The notes under the pieces were generated by a model that saw only the letters and a program-made list of their open reading frames with translations, ran no database searches and was not told the DNA's origin. A stretch of 64,000 nt of DNA from contig NZ_CP029192.1 in assembly GCF_008642315.1 (NCBI RefSeq), positions 7,130,001 to 7,194,000 of the forward strand, given 5' to 3'. Made by a program: the position numbers and the translations under genes. Every line of letters begins with the position of its first letter. Position 1 is the first letter of the stretch. Origin of the DNA: Streptomyces venezuelae (lineage in GTDB: Bacteria > Actinomycetota > Actinomycetes > Streptomycetales > Streptomycetaceae). Below, one piece after another: positions 1 through 8,684 of this stretch.

Positions 1-536
1 CCATGCACCTCGTCGCGTCCCGCCGCCGCGTGGGCGTCACCGTGCTGCCCGCCGAGGAGTGGAACGTCTACGACCCGCAGGTCATCCGGTGGCGGCTGGC
101 CGGCGCCGACCGGCCGCGACAGCTGCGCTCCCTGACCGTCCTGCGGTCCGCCGTCGAGCCGGTCGCCGCCGGACTCGCCGCGCGGTACGCCACGGCGGCG
201 CAGTGCGCGGAGCTCACCGAGTGCGCGCTCGGCATGGTCGCCCACTCCCGGGGACACCAGCTGGAGGGCTACCTCAAGCACGACGTCGCCTTCCACCGGG
301 TGATCCTCAACGCGTCCGGCAACGAGATGTTCGCCCGGCTCGGGGACGTCGTCGCCGAGGTCCTGACGGGACGTACCGCGCATCAGGTGATGTTCGAGGA
401 CCCGGACCCGCCCGCCGTCACCCTGCACGTGCGGGTCGCCGAGGCGGTCAGGGAGGGCGACGCGGTCCGCGCGGAGGCCCTCACACGGGAGATCGCGCTC
501 GGCGCCCTGGAGGAGCTGGACATCCTCGCGCCCTGA
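1..536 (+). CDS. GntR/FadR-family regulator, C-terminal part (5' end outside window)
   Basis: The visible 177 residues match the ligand-binding FCD half of a FadR-type GntR repressor. They open with the linker that normally follows the winged helix (RRRVGVTVLP, then EEWNVYDPQVIRW) and continue as an all-helical bundle with conserved Asp/His positions (HDVAFHRVIL, LHVRVAEAV). In characterised family members these bind a metal and a small carboxylate effector. The DNA-binding helix-turn-helix is missing because the gene starts before base 1, so the ATG at base 3 is probably internal. No target gene is visible downstream: the next ORF is an unrelated SEC-C-type protein. The effector cannot be predicted. 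Confidence 0.8.
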   Translation, partial: MHLVASRRRVGVTVLPAEEWNVYDPQVIRWRLAGADRPRQLRSLTVLRSAVEPVAAGLAARYATAAQCAELTECALGMVAHSRGHQLEGYLKHDVAFHRVILNASGNEMFARLGDVVAEVLTGRTAHQVMFEDPDPPAVTLHVRVAEAVREGDAVRAEALTREIALGALEELDILAP

Positions 537-595
537 GGCACGGGGACCGTCCCCTGAGGTCGGGGGCGCGCCACGCGTCGGCGACAATGGGCGCC

Positions 596-1003
596 ATGTC
601 CCGACGCGCCCGCCGCCCCGCCGCCACGTCCTGCCCCTGCGGGCACCCCCAGCCGTACGACAAGTGCTGCGGAAGGCTCCACCGGGGCGAGAGCGCCGCG
701 AGCACCCCCGAAGAGCTGATGCGCTCCCGCTACAGCGCCTTCGCCGTACAGGACGAGGGGTACCTGCTCCGCACCTGGCACCCCCGCACCCGGCCGCCCC
801 GCGTCGAGTTCGACCCGGCGATGCGCTGGGTCGGCCTGGAGATCGAGGACACCACCGAGGGCTCGGCGTTCCACACCACCGCAACCGTGACGTTCCGGGC
901 CCGGTACACCGACAGCGGCCGCCCGGACGCCCTGCACGAGAAGAGCAGGTTCGAGCGCGTGGACGGCTCGTGGCTGTACGTGGACGGCGACTTCATCGAC
1001 TGA
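596..1003 (+). CDS. YchJ/UPF0225-family protein with N-terminal SEC-C metal-binding motif
   Basis: A 135-residue protein of the YchJ (UPF0225) family. The N-terminus carries a SEC-C-like zinc motif (CPCGHPQPYDKCCGRLH), followed by the family signature EELMRSRYSAFAV and a small NTF2-like fold ending in an acidic tail. The molecular role of the family is not established; SEC-C motifs in other proteins bind zinc and sometimes SecB or ribosomal partners. The start is either ATG 596 or ATG 587, and neither has a strong ribosome binding site. The gene stands alone, converging on the lipase gene 41 bases downstream. Confidence 0.85.
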   Translation: MSRRARRPAATSCPCGHPQPYDKCCGRLHRGESAASTPEELMRSRYSAFAVQDEGYLLRTWHPRTRPPRVEFDPAMRWVGLEIEDTTEGSAFHTTATVTFRARYTDSGRPDALHEKSRFERVDGSWLYVDGDFID

Positions 1004-1044
1004 GCAAGGATCGGCCCGCGACCGGGACGTTCACAGCACGGCGG

Positions 1045-2316
1045 TCACAGCACGTCCCCGTACTCGCTGACGGCCCCTTCCGGAGCCAGCGCGTTGACGT
1101 AGTGGCCGGGCCCGTGGTCCTCGAAGGAGTACGTGAACGGGATCGTCCGCGTCAGCGCCAGACGCGCCGCGAAGAACGCGAGCGGCGCCACCACCGCGAG
1201 CCCCGCGAGGCTGTCCATCTGCGGATAGTGCAGGCCCGGGTCGTGCACCTCGGCCCAGCCGCCCGCCCGGGGCCCCCGCGCGAGCTCGGACAGCGAGCGC
1301 CCCGCGGCCCGCGCCCTGCGCCCCGCGTTGCGGCGCAGCTGCCCGCGGAGCAGGTCGCCCGGCAGCGAGACCGCGTCGATCGCCGTCTCCGCGGCGAGGG
1401 CCAGCGCCCCCTCCGGTACGCCGCGCGGCCTGCGGTAGTGGAACTCCCGGCCGAAGGGGGCGTAAGGGCCGACGGGCCGGGGCGGCAGCGCGGGCACGAC
1501 GTCGCGGTCGAAGATGTAGCGCAGGAGCCGGTCGCGCAGGACGTGCTCGCCGCGGTGGTCGGTCGCCGCCGCGCACGCCTCGGCGAACTCGGGGCCGCCG
1601 AGCAGCGGCTGGCCGAAGGTGTAGACGGCCCGCAGACGTTCGGCGATGAGCCGGTATCGCTTCTCGTGGGTCAGGACCACGCCCATCAGCGCGGCCATCG
1701 CGCCGCCCAGGCTGTGCCCGGTGATGTACAGCGCCTCCATGCCGTCGCCGCGCACGCCCGTCTCCGAGGGGTCGACCGACTCGCCGCGCGCGGCCCGCTC
1801 CAGGGCCTGCATGATGAGGTGACGGGTGGCGCGCATGTTGCGGTAGAAACCGGCGTGGACCTGGTGGCGCGTGCCGGCCAGCTCCACGGAGAGTGTCTCG
1901 GGGCGCACGTCGGCATCGGTGAGGATGCTGATGATGTCCTCGGGCTGAGTGCCGCGGTAGCAGAGGATCACCACCCGCCGGTCCTTGTCCTGGATCAGAT
2001 AGGCGGCCGATGCGATGTACATGGCGTCGACGCGCTGCTCGAAGACCCGGCAGCGGTTCTCCTCCAGACCGAGCCTCGACATGATCATCGCGACGGTGTC
2101 CGGGTCGCCCACCCGGCCGACCCCCGCGTACGCGTACGCCGCACAGGTCGCCATGGTGTGCGGGACGGGTCCCTCCGTCTCGGGCGGCCCCTTCTCCGCG
2201 GCGAGCCGGTCCACGAGATCCCGGTGGACGGGGAAGCCGCCGGGCCCGCCCGCGGTGGGCTCCTTGAGCGGGCGCAGATCGGCGAAGCGCGGTCCCCTGG
2301 CGAAGTCGTCCCGCAT
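1045..2316 (-). CDS. class 3 (fungal-type) lipase/esterase
   Basis: A 423-residue alpha/beta hydrolase of the lipase class 3 family. Visible family marks are the YRGT loop (residues 120-123), the nucleophile elbow GHSLGG with Ser202, the acid residue in DRDVVPALPP (Asp272) and a C-terminal His in DHGPGHYVNAL. No signal peptide is seen, so it is probably cytoplasmic or membrane associated. ATG 2316 was chosen because it follows a GGGGGGAC ribosome binding site. The reading frame stays open far upstream on this strand, but that is antisense to the heme peroxidase gene. It is transcribed divergently from the heme fusion gene. Family members release fatty acids from acyl lipids, which would supply the substrate class expected for that dioxygenase; this link is inference. 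Confidence 0.85.
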   Translation of the reverse strand: MRDDFARGPRFADLRPLKEPTAGGPGGFPVHRDLVDRLAAEKGPPETEGPVPHTMATCAAYAYAGVGRVGDPDTVAMIMSRLGLEENRCRVFEQRVDAMYIASAAYLIQDKDRRVVILCYRGTQPEDIISILTDADVRPETLSVELAGTRHQVHAGFYRNMRATRHLIMQALERAARGESVDPSETGVRGDGMEALYITGHSLGGAMAALMGVVLTHEKRYRLIAERLRAVYTFGQPLLGGPEFAEACAAATDHRGEHVLRDRLLRYIFDRDVVPALPPRPVGPYAPFGREFHYRRPRGVPEGALALAAETAIDAVSLPGDLLRGQLRRNAGRRARAAGRSLSELARGPRAGGWAEVHDPGLHYPQMDSLAGLAVVAPLAFFAARLALTRTIPFTYSFEDHGPGHYVNALAPEGAVSEYGDVL

Positions 2317-2491
2317 GGCGTCCCCCCACGGCGAGCGGTGGCCGCCCCCGCGACGAGCGGCGGCCGCACCGGACTTGCGAGCACACCACCGGCCCGGCGC
2401 ACCGTCAACTCGGCGGCTCCCGCACGGCGGACACCCGACGGGACCCGGCCACCGTGCCCGCCCCGCACATGGGGCTGGTGGGAAGCGGAGA

Positions 2492-2508
2492 TTCACACGG
2501 GGTGTGAA
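2492..2508. promoter_or_regulatory. perfect palindrome TTCACACGGGGTGTGAA (operator candidate)
   Basis: Seven-base arms TTCACAC and GTGTGAA flank a GGG spacer, giving a perfect dyad of the size bound by dimeric bacterial repressors. It sits between the divergent lipase and heme-fusion genes, 176 bases upstream of the lipase start and 229 upstream of the other. The binding protein is unknown. Confidence 0.55.
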
Positions 2509-2669
2509 CCGGCCGACCGGCCCGGCTCGGCGCACCCGGCGAACCGCCGCCCACGGGCCCAAACGCCCTGGCCCGCCCGCCTGTTCGACGCCCCGGGGCG
2601 GCCGCGCACATAGGCGGGAACCATCGCTGCGGCCGACCGGCGCCGCCAGTAGCGTCTGCCTGCCCCCTG

Positions 2670-2699
2670 TCCCGTACGCAGTGGAGTCCCGTACGCAGT
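2670..2699. repeat. two direct repeats TCCCGTACGCAGT, 17-base period
   Basis: Identical 13-base copies lie at 2670-2682 and 2687-2699, immediately upstream of the ribosome binding site of the heme-fusion gene. A 17-base period is not an integral number of helical turns, so cooperative binding on one face is not obvious. Spacing this close to the start still suggests a regulator site or a replication-slippage duplication. Confidence 0.5.
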
Positions 2700-2736
2700 C
2701 CCGCGCAGCCCAGCAGTGCGAAGGAAGAGGCGCCCG

Positions 2737-5625
2737 ATGGCCGACACCGGACAGCACCAGCAGAGTTACGAGCGCTACATGGGCGGCAGCCCGGAAGCGG
2801 AGCGACGCCTCTTCGAGCGCCTGGCCAAGGAACTGATGAAGGTCCAGGAGAAGAACCGGCGCGCGGCACGGGCGGCCACACCCGAGCGCGCCCTGCACGC
2901 CAAGGCCGCACTCGGCGTGGAGAACGCACGCCTGCGCTTCCACGACGACCTGCCGGCCTCGCTGCGCGGCGGCTTCGCGCAGCCCGGCGCCGAGTACCCG
3001 GCGACCGTGCGGCTCTCCAACGCGAGCGGCATCCGCCAGGCCGACGGAGCGCCCGACCTGCGCGGCGCCGCCGTGCGCGTCACCGTCTCCGCCGAGGAGA
3101 GCCACGACCTGCTCGCCACCAACCACCCGGTCTCGCACGCCCGTGACGCCCGCGAGTTCGTCGCCTTCGCGAAGGCCATGGCGGGCGCCACGACCACGCT
3201 CCAGAAGGCCGTCGGGCTCTTCGTGAAGCTGCCGCTCGCCGTCGGCGTGGCCACCGCCACCCGTATGCGCCGCAACGTGCAGGCCGCCGCCCGGCACACC
3301 GTGAACAGCCTCGCCGCGGAGACGTACTGGAGCCGCAGCGCCATCCTGTGGGGCGAGGCCGGACCGGTCCGCTACCTGCTGCGGCCCTCCGGCGGCAGCG
3401 CCACCGCCACCCGCTCCGACCCCGAGCGCCGCGACCCGCAGTACCTGCGCCGCGAGCTCGAGACCCGGCTCGCCCGGCAGGACGTCACCTTCGACCTGTG
3501 CCTCCAGCGGTACGTCGACGAGCGGCGTACCCCCGTCGAGGACGGCTCCGTCGAATGGCTGGAGTCCGTGGCCCCCGCCGTGTCCGTGGCCACCCTCACC
3601 GTGCCGAGCCAGGACCTCGACACGGCGGAGGCCCGCGCCGCGGGCGGCCGCGTCGAAGTGACCGGCTTCAACCCGTGGTTCACCACGGACGAGTTCCGTC
3701 CGCTCGGCAACCTCAACCGCGCCCGCAAGTCCGCGTACGAGGCGAGCGCCGCACACCGCCACGGCCTGCGCTTCGTCACCGGCGAACCGCTGCGCAACAC
3801 GGTCCTCGGCGTGCCCGTGGCCGCCGCCTTCCGGCTCCTGAACCGGTACGTGCCCTGGCACAAGCTGCCCGTCGAGGCGGGCCTGCTCAACCTCGTCTTC
3901 CTCCGCAAGGCGCTGCGCCGCCTCAACCTCGTCGACACCGACGTGCACGAGGCGCCGCCCAGGACGACGCGGGTGCCCGCGCCGGTCGACGAGCAGCTGC
4001 GCACCGCCCGGTCCTACGACGGAACGTACAACGACCTCTCGAAGCCCTCGATGGGAGCCGTGGGCGCCGCCTTCGGCCGCAACCTCAAGCCCGTCTACCG
4101 GCCCGACCTCTTCGACGTCCCGAACCCCGTCACCGTCAGCCGGCAGCTCCTGCACCGCGACACGTTCCTGCCCGCGACGTCACTGAACGTCCTCGCCGCC
4201 GCCTGGATCCAGTTCCAGGTCCACGACTGGGTCAACCACCGGCGGTACAAGCCCGGCGGCAAGTCCGTCGAGGTGCCGTTGCCGCCCGGCACCAGCTGGC
4301 ACAACACCCCCGGCGGGCCCGCGGAGCACGTGATGCGCTTCGCCGACAACGAGGGCATCGAACTCCCCGGCGACCAGCCGCCCGTCCTCTTCGCCAACAC
4401 CGCGTCGCACTGGTGGGACGGCTCCGAGGTGTACGGCGAGAACGAACACACCGCCCGGTTCCTGCGCGAGCCCGACGGCGGCGCCAAACTCCGTCTCGAA
4501 GAGGGCCACTTGCCGATCGCGCAGAACGGCGTCCCGCTCACCGGCTTCGCCGACAACTGGTGGCTCGGCCTCAGCGCCATGCACACGCTCTTCGCCCGCG
4601 AGCACAACGCGGTCTGCGACGCGCTGCGCCACGCCTACCCGTCGATGAGCCAGGAGAGCGTCTACCACACCGCCCGTCTCGTCGTCTCCGCACTCATCGC
4701 GAAGATCCACACGGTGGAGTGGACCCCGGCGATCCTCGCCACCGAGGCCATCGACATAGGCCTGCACACCAACTGGGACGGACCGCCCAACAGTTGGCTG
4801 AACAAGCTCGGCCTCTGGCTCCTGGAGGCCCACTCGCTGACCGGCATTCCCGCGACGCTGCCGGACCACCACAGCGCGCCGTACTCCCTGACGGAGGACT
4901 TCGTCACCGTCTACCGCATGCACCCGCTCATCCCCGACGACTACGAACTGCGCGAGCACCGCTTCGGGCAGCGCCTCGAAACCCTCGGGTTCAACGACAT
5001 CCAGGGGCGCGCCGCCGAGGGCGCCATCCGCAAGACGGGCCTCGCCGACACGCTCTACTCCTTCGGCATCGCCCACCCCGGCGCGATCACCCTGCACAAC
5101 TTCCCGCGCGCGCTCCAGCGGTTCGAGCGCGACGGCGAACTCATCGACCTGTCCGTCGTCGACCTCGTCCGCACCCGCAGGCGCGGCGTGCCCCGCTACA
5201 ACGACTTCCGCGAGGGCCTGCACAAGCAGCGCATCCGCCGCTTCGAGGACCTGTCGCAGGACCCCGAGACGGTGGCCCGCCTCAAGGACGTCTACCGCTC
5301 CGTCGACGAGATCGACACCGTGGTCGGCCTGTTCGCCGAGAACCCGCCGCACGGATTCGGCTTCAGCGACACCGCGTTCCGCATCTTCATCCTGATGGCC
5401 ACGCGGCGCCTGCAGAGCGACCGCTTCCTGACCGTCGACTTCCGCCCCGAGATCTACACGCCGCTCGGCATCGACTGGGTGCAGAAGGGCGGCATGAACT
5501 CGGTGCTGCTGCGCCACTGCCCGGAGCTCGCGGGCCTGCTCCCGCGCGGGGCGAGCGCGTTCGCACCGTGGCGACAGGTACAGCAGACGACCGACGGGGA
5601 CGAGGGCGGACGTGCCGACGGCTGA
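2737..5625 (+). CDS. double-heme fusion: catalase-like domain + alpha-dioxygenase-type heme peroxidase
   Basis: A 962-residue two-domain protein. Residues ~1-400 follow the catalase fold: distal His54 in ALHAK, VRLSNA (catalase VRFSTV), distal Asn129 in ATNHP, and a proximal R330-x-x-x-Y334. The His-Asn and His-Tyr spacings (75 and 280) are close to those of catalase. Residues ~420-962 match fatty acid alpha-dioxygenases and related animal-type heme peroxidases: distal His496 in QFQVHDW, WWDGSEVYG, FAREHNAVCDALR, and V-Y726-R-M-H729 with the radical Tyr and proximal His. The Tyr/His spacing resembles plant alpha-DOX. Alpha-DOX makes 2-hydroperoxy fatty acids; catalase-like domains in other fusions rearrange or remove lipid hydroperoxides. 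The combined activity is inference. ATG 2737 follows AGGAAGAGG. The 3' end overlaps the next gene by 14 bases. Confidence 0.88.
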   Translation: MADTGQHQQSYERYMGGSPEAERRLFERLAKELMKVQEKNRRAARAATPERALHAKAALGVENARLRFHDDLPASLRGGFAQPGAEYPATVRLSNASGIRQADGAPDLRGAAVRVTVSAEESHDLLATNHPVSHARDAREFVAFAKAMAGATTTLQKAVGLFVKLPLAVGVATATRMRRNVQAAARHTVNSLAAETYWSRSAILWGEAGPVRYLLRPSGGSATATRSDPERRDPQYLRRELETRLARQDVTFDLCLQRYVDERRTPVEDGSVEWLESVAPAVSVATLTVPSQDLDTAEARAAGGRVEVTGFNPWFTTDEFRPLGNLNRARKSAYEASAAHRHGLRFVTGEPLRNTVLGVPVAAAFRLLNRYVPWHKLPVEAGLLNLVFLRKALRRLNLVDTDVHEAPPRTTRVPAPVDEQLRTARSYDGTYNDLSKPSMGAVGAAFGRNLKPVYRPDLFDVPNPVTVSRQLLHRDTFLPATSLNVLAAAWIQFQVHDWVNHRRYKPGGKSVEVPLPPGTSWHNTPGGPAEHVMRFADNEGIELPGDQPPVLFANTASHWWDGSEVYGENEHTARFLREPDGGAKLRLEEGHLPIAQNGVPLTGFADNWWLGLSAMHTLFAREHNAVCDALRHAYPSMSQESVYHTARLVVSALIAKIHTVEWTPAILATEAIDIGLHTNWDGPPNSWLNKLGLWLLEAHSLTGIPATLPDHHSAPYSLTEDFVTVYRMHPLIPDDYELREHRFGQRLETLGFNDIQGRAAEGAIRKTGLADTLYSFGIAHPGAITLHNFPRALQRFERDGELIDLSVVDLVRTRRRGVPRYNDFREGLHKQRIRRFEDLSQDPETVARLKDVYRSVDEIDTVVGLFAENPPHGFGFSDTAFRIFILMATRRLQSDRFLTVDFRPEIYTPLGIDWVQKGGMNSVLLRHCPELAGLLPRGASAFAPWRQVQQTTDGDEGGRADG

Positions 5626-7027
5626 GGCCGGACCGGGGGGCCGGGGCGAGCGCACCACCGGCCCCGGCCCCGGCCACCCCGGGCTCGGCGATCTCTTCGC
5701 CCGGCCCCTCCTGGAGACCGTCTGGCGGCGGCGTACGCACCGGGTGAGCCGCGGTGCCGCCGTGCCCGCCGGGTCGATGAGCTACCGGTCGCCGCACGAG
5801 CCGCGGCCGCTGTCCGAGCTGGAGGAGGCGGTGCTCGTCGCGCTGACGGGGTGCACCGGACTCACCATGCCGGACCGCCCCTTCGACGATCCGCGCGACG
5901 GCAAGCCCATCATGGCCAAGCCCAACATGACCATGGCGGGCCGGACCGCGGGCAGCCCCGACAACGCTCAGGGCACGCATTTCTTCCTGATCAACGACTC
6001 GGGCACGTACTTCCTGCGCCGGCTGCCCCCGGCCCCCTCCACGCCCCTCGACGCGACCGCCCTGGTGGAGCGGGCACGGCAGGCCAAGGTCCGCGTCCTC
6101 GACCACCGCCTGGACGTCGCCGATGGCATGCGCGACTTCCCGGCCTACCTCGACTCCAACCGCTTCCTGTCCAACTTGCCGGGAACCACCGTCCTGTTCC
6201 CCGTCGTGGACCTCTCCCACCAGTACATCAACGCCCTCATGTACCTGCTCACCCAGCCGGACGACGTCCGCCCCACCCTGGTCGACGACCGCAACTTCTA
6301 CCGCCCGGCGGGTGTCAAGAAATGGGTCCGCAACGGGTTCCTGAACGGCGACATCAAGCTGCCGCTCGGCGCGCTCGGCCCGCTGCGCACCCAGATCGAG
6401 GCGGACCTGCTCCTGCAGAACCTGATGCTGACCGCCGAGGCGATGGGCCTCGGCGCGTGGATCCACGCCTCCATCAGCCCCCAGATCGCCCTGGGCGACC
6501 CCAAGTTCTCCCGCGCCTACGGCCGCATGCTGGGCTTCACCTTCGTCACCCCGCGCTGGCGCCTGCCGGACGTGTGGCGCTGGCACGTCCCGCTCCCCAA
6601 GTACGCCGACCTGCGCTCGCACCCCGTCGGCCTGAAGTCCCCGGAGGGCGAGCCGCTCATCGAGGCGGCGTGCCCGCCGGCGCACCGCACCATGGCGGCG
6701 GCGGTCGACGCGGTGATCCGCGCCAAGTTCGGCCCCGGCGGAACGTACGGCGACAAGGACGTCTTCTCCCGCATCTACAAGGAGGGGTACGGGCAGCGGT
6801 ACCTCGCGGAGGCGAGCGAGTACGAGGACCGGGTCGTGGAGTGCGCGCGGGACATCTGCGCGTACATCCTGCGCACACACCGCCGCTTCCCCGCGCACAC
6901 CGACGCGATCCACGTCCCCGGCGTCTGGCTCCAGGTCCACCACGTCGAGACCGACTACTACGACCGGTTCTTCGCCGACGGCCTGACGGACGCCCACCGC
7001 CGCCACGAAGCACTGTGGGACACGTGA
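5612..7027 (+). CDS. nitroreductase-fold flavoprotein coupled to the heme fusion
   Basis: A 471-residue protein starting with GTG at 5612, 14 bases inside the end of the heme-fusion gene, so translation is probably coupled. The segment LLLQNLMLTAEAMGLGAWIH (about residues 269-288) is the FMN-nitroreductase signature helix, and the N-terminal WRRRTHRVSRG resembles the phosphate-binding arginines of that fold. The protein is about twice the usual nitroreductase length, so it may be a pseudo-dimer or carry an extra domain; the last 150 residues were not assigned. No signal peptide or membrane segment is seen. By context it may supply or accept electrons for products of the heme enzyme, for example reducing an aldehyde, enone or hydroperoxide. 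Specific function unknown. Confidence 0.65.
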   Translation: MPTAEAGPGGRGERTTGPGPGHPGLGDLFARPLLETVWRRRTHRVSRGAAVPAGSMSYRSPHEPRPLSELEEAVLVALTGCTGLTMPDRPFDDPRDGKPIMAKPNMTMAGRTAGSPDNAQGTHFFLINDSGTYFLRRLPPAPSTPLDATALVERARQAKVRVLDHRLDVADGMRDFPAYLDSNRFLSNLPGTTVLFPVVDLSHQYINALMYLLTQPDDVRPTLVDDRNFYRPAGVKKWVRNGFLNGDIKLPLGALGPLRTQIEADLLLQNLMLTAEAMGLGAWIHASISPQIALGDPKFSRAYGRMLGFTFVTPRWRLPDVWRWHVPLPKYADLRSHPVGLKSPEGEPLIEAACPPAHRTMAAAVDAVIRAKFGPGGTYGDKDVFSRIYKEGYGQRYLAEASEYEDRVVECARDICAYILRTHRRFPAHTDAIHVPGVWLQVHHVETDYYDRFFADGLTDAHRRHEALWDT

Positions 7028-7045
7028 CACGCCGGTGCCGGGCCG

Positions 7046-8611
7046 TCACGCCAGCGGCGGGACCGTACAGGCGATCAGGGAGGGTCCGGGTTCCGCGAGC
7101 CCCCGCTTCAGGAGCGCCGCGAACTCCTCGGCCGTGGCCGCCCGTTCCGCCGGCACGCCCATCCCGCGCGCCAGCGCGACGAAGTCGAGGGGCGGCCCCG
7201 ACAGGTCGAGGAGCCGCCGCGCCCGCTCCCCGCCCGCCACCGCCCCCACCGCTTCCAGCTCCAGGTTGAGGATCGCGTACGACCCGTTGTCGTAGACGAC
7301 CGTCGTGACGTCGAGCCCCTCCCGCGCCTGCGTCCACAGCGCCTGCAGCGTGTACATCGACGCGCCGTCCCCGACCAGCGCCAGCACGGGCCGGTCGGGA
7401 CAGGCGACCCCCGCGCCCACCGCGAGCGGCAGCCCCTGTCCCATGGCGCCGCCGGTCAGCGTCAGCCAGTCGTGCGGCGGCGCCCCCGCGGTCGCGCCCG
7501 GCAGCCACAGCCCCGAGGTGTTCGCCTCGTCGACGACGACGGCGCCCTCCGGCAGCAGCGCCCCGATCACCGCGGCCGCCGACTCGGCCGTCAGCTCACC
7601 GCTGGGCAGCGCGGGCCGTGCCGCCTGCGCCCGGACGCGCCGCGCGCCGGGCCCCACCACTTCGGCGAGCCCTTGGAGCGCTGCCGTCACGTCCTCGGCG
7701 CCCGCCGCGAGCGTGTGCACCGCGCAGCCCTGCGGCACCAGCGCGCCGCCCTGCCCGGGATACGCGAAGAAGGTCACCGGCGACGCGGCTCCGGCGAGCA
7801 CCAGGTGCCGTACGCCCGCCAGCTGGCGCGTCGCACCGGCCGCCAGGTAGGCGAGCCGCTCGACGGCGGGTCGGCCCGCGCCCCGCTCCATGCGGGCGGG
7901 GAAGGTCTCGCAGAGCAGCTCGGCGCCGGTCGCCGCGGCGATCCGCCCCGCCGCCTCGAGACCGGCCCCGCGCACGGCGTCCCCGCCGAGCAGCAGGGCG
8001 GCGCCCTCACCGGACCGCAGCGCCCCGGCCGCGCCCGTCACGGCGTCCACGGAGACCAGGCCGTGCCGCGCCGGGGCGGGGCGCTGCGGTCCGGTGAGGG
8101 CGCCGCCCGCCTGCGACCAGGACACGTCGGCGGGCACGACCAGCGTCGCGACGGCGCCGGGCGGGCCGGTCGCCGCGGTGACGGCGGCGGCCACGTCACC
8201 GGCGAGTTCGGTGGCGTAGTAGGTGCGCCGCGTCCAGGCCGAGACGGTGCGGGCGAGCGCCCCGATGTCGGACTCCAGGGGCGCGTCGAGCCGCTTGTGG
8301 TGCAGGGCGTGGTCGCCCACGACGTTGACGACGGGGGTGGCGGCCCGGCGCGCGTTGTGCAGGTTGGGCAGGCCGCCCGCGAGGCCGGGGCCGAGGTGCA
8401 GGAGCGTGCACGCGGGGCGCCGTGTCATCCGTCCGTAGCCGTCGGCGGCGCCCGTGGCCACGCCCTCGAAGAGGCAGAGCACGGGCCGCAGTTCGGGCGT
8501 CTCGTCCAGGGCGGCCACGAAGTGCATCTCGGAGGTGCCGGGGTTGGCGAAGCACGCGCGGACGCCTCCGTCCACGAGTCCGTTGATCAGGATCTGCGCT
8601 CCGGTCGGCAT
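7046..8611 (-). CDS. ThDP-dependent enzyme (acetolactate synthase/benzoylformate decarboxylase-like)
   Basis: A 521-residue thiamine-diphosphate enzyme with the three usual domains. The N-terminal Pyr domain has the activating Glu in CLFEGVATGAADGYG. The C-terminal PP domain has the ThDP/Mg motif GDGASMYTLQ...YDNGSYA. The central FAD/nucleotide-type domain looks shortened. Such proteins are often annotated acetolactate synthase large subunit homologues, but no regulatory subunit gene is adjacent. Decarboxylation or carboligation of a 2-oxo acid is the safest prediction. ATG 8611 was chosen because translation reads MPTGAQILINGLVDGGV from there. The GlxA regulator is encoded 73 bases upstream on the same strand, so the two may be co-transcribed. 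Confidence 0.85.
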   Translation of the reverse strand: MPTGAQILINGLVDGGVRACFANPGTSEMHFVAALDETPELRPVLCLFEGVATGAADGYGRMTRRPACTLLHLGPGLAGGLPNLHNARRAATPVVNVVGDHALHHKRLDAPLESDIGALARTVSAWTRRTYYATELAGDVAAAVTAATGPPGAVATLVVPADVSWSQAGGALTGPQRPAPARHGLVSVDAVTGAAGALRSGEGAALLLGGDAVRGAGLEAAGRIAAATGAELLCETFPARMERGAGRPAVERLAYLAAGATRQLAGVRHLVLAGAASPVTFFAYPGQGGALVPQGCAVHTLAAGAEDVTAALQGLAEVVGPGARRVRAQAARPALPSGELTAESAAAVIGALLPEGAVVVDEANTSGLWLPGATAGAPPHDWLTLTGGAMGQGLPLAVGAGVACPDRPVLALVGDGASMYTLQALWTQAREGLDVTTVVYDNGSYAILNLELEAVGAVAGGERARRLLDLSGPPLDFVALARGMGVPAERAATAEEFAALLKRGLAEPGPSLIACTVPPLA

Positions 8612-8684
8612 GGCGGTCCGCCTCTGCTCGGTGGCGAGGGCGCGCGGTGGGCGACGGCGCCCGGCGCGTGGGGGAGGCCAGTCT

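Larger units (their letters stand above)
2317..2736. promoter_or_regulatory. 420-base divergent control region between lipase and heme-fusion genes
   Basis: No credible gene lies here. It must hold the promoters of both divergent genes. It contains a perfect 17-base palindrome (2492-2508) and a pair of 13-base direct repeats just before the heme-fusion gene (2670-2699), each listed separately. The last 30 bases supply the ribosome binding site AGGAAGAGG for ATG 2737. No convincing -35/-10 pair was recognised by eye. Confidence 0.6.

Noticed and set aside
1045..4155. Continuous minus-strand frame of over 1000 codons across the lipase and the start of the heme fusion gene
   Set aside because: Only the first part (1045-2316) has family motifs and a ribosome binding site. 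The rest is antisense to a well-supported gene and rich in Gly/Val/Arg, typical of shadow frames in very GC-rich DNA.
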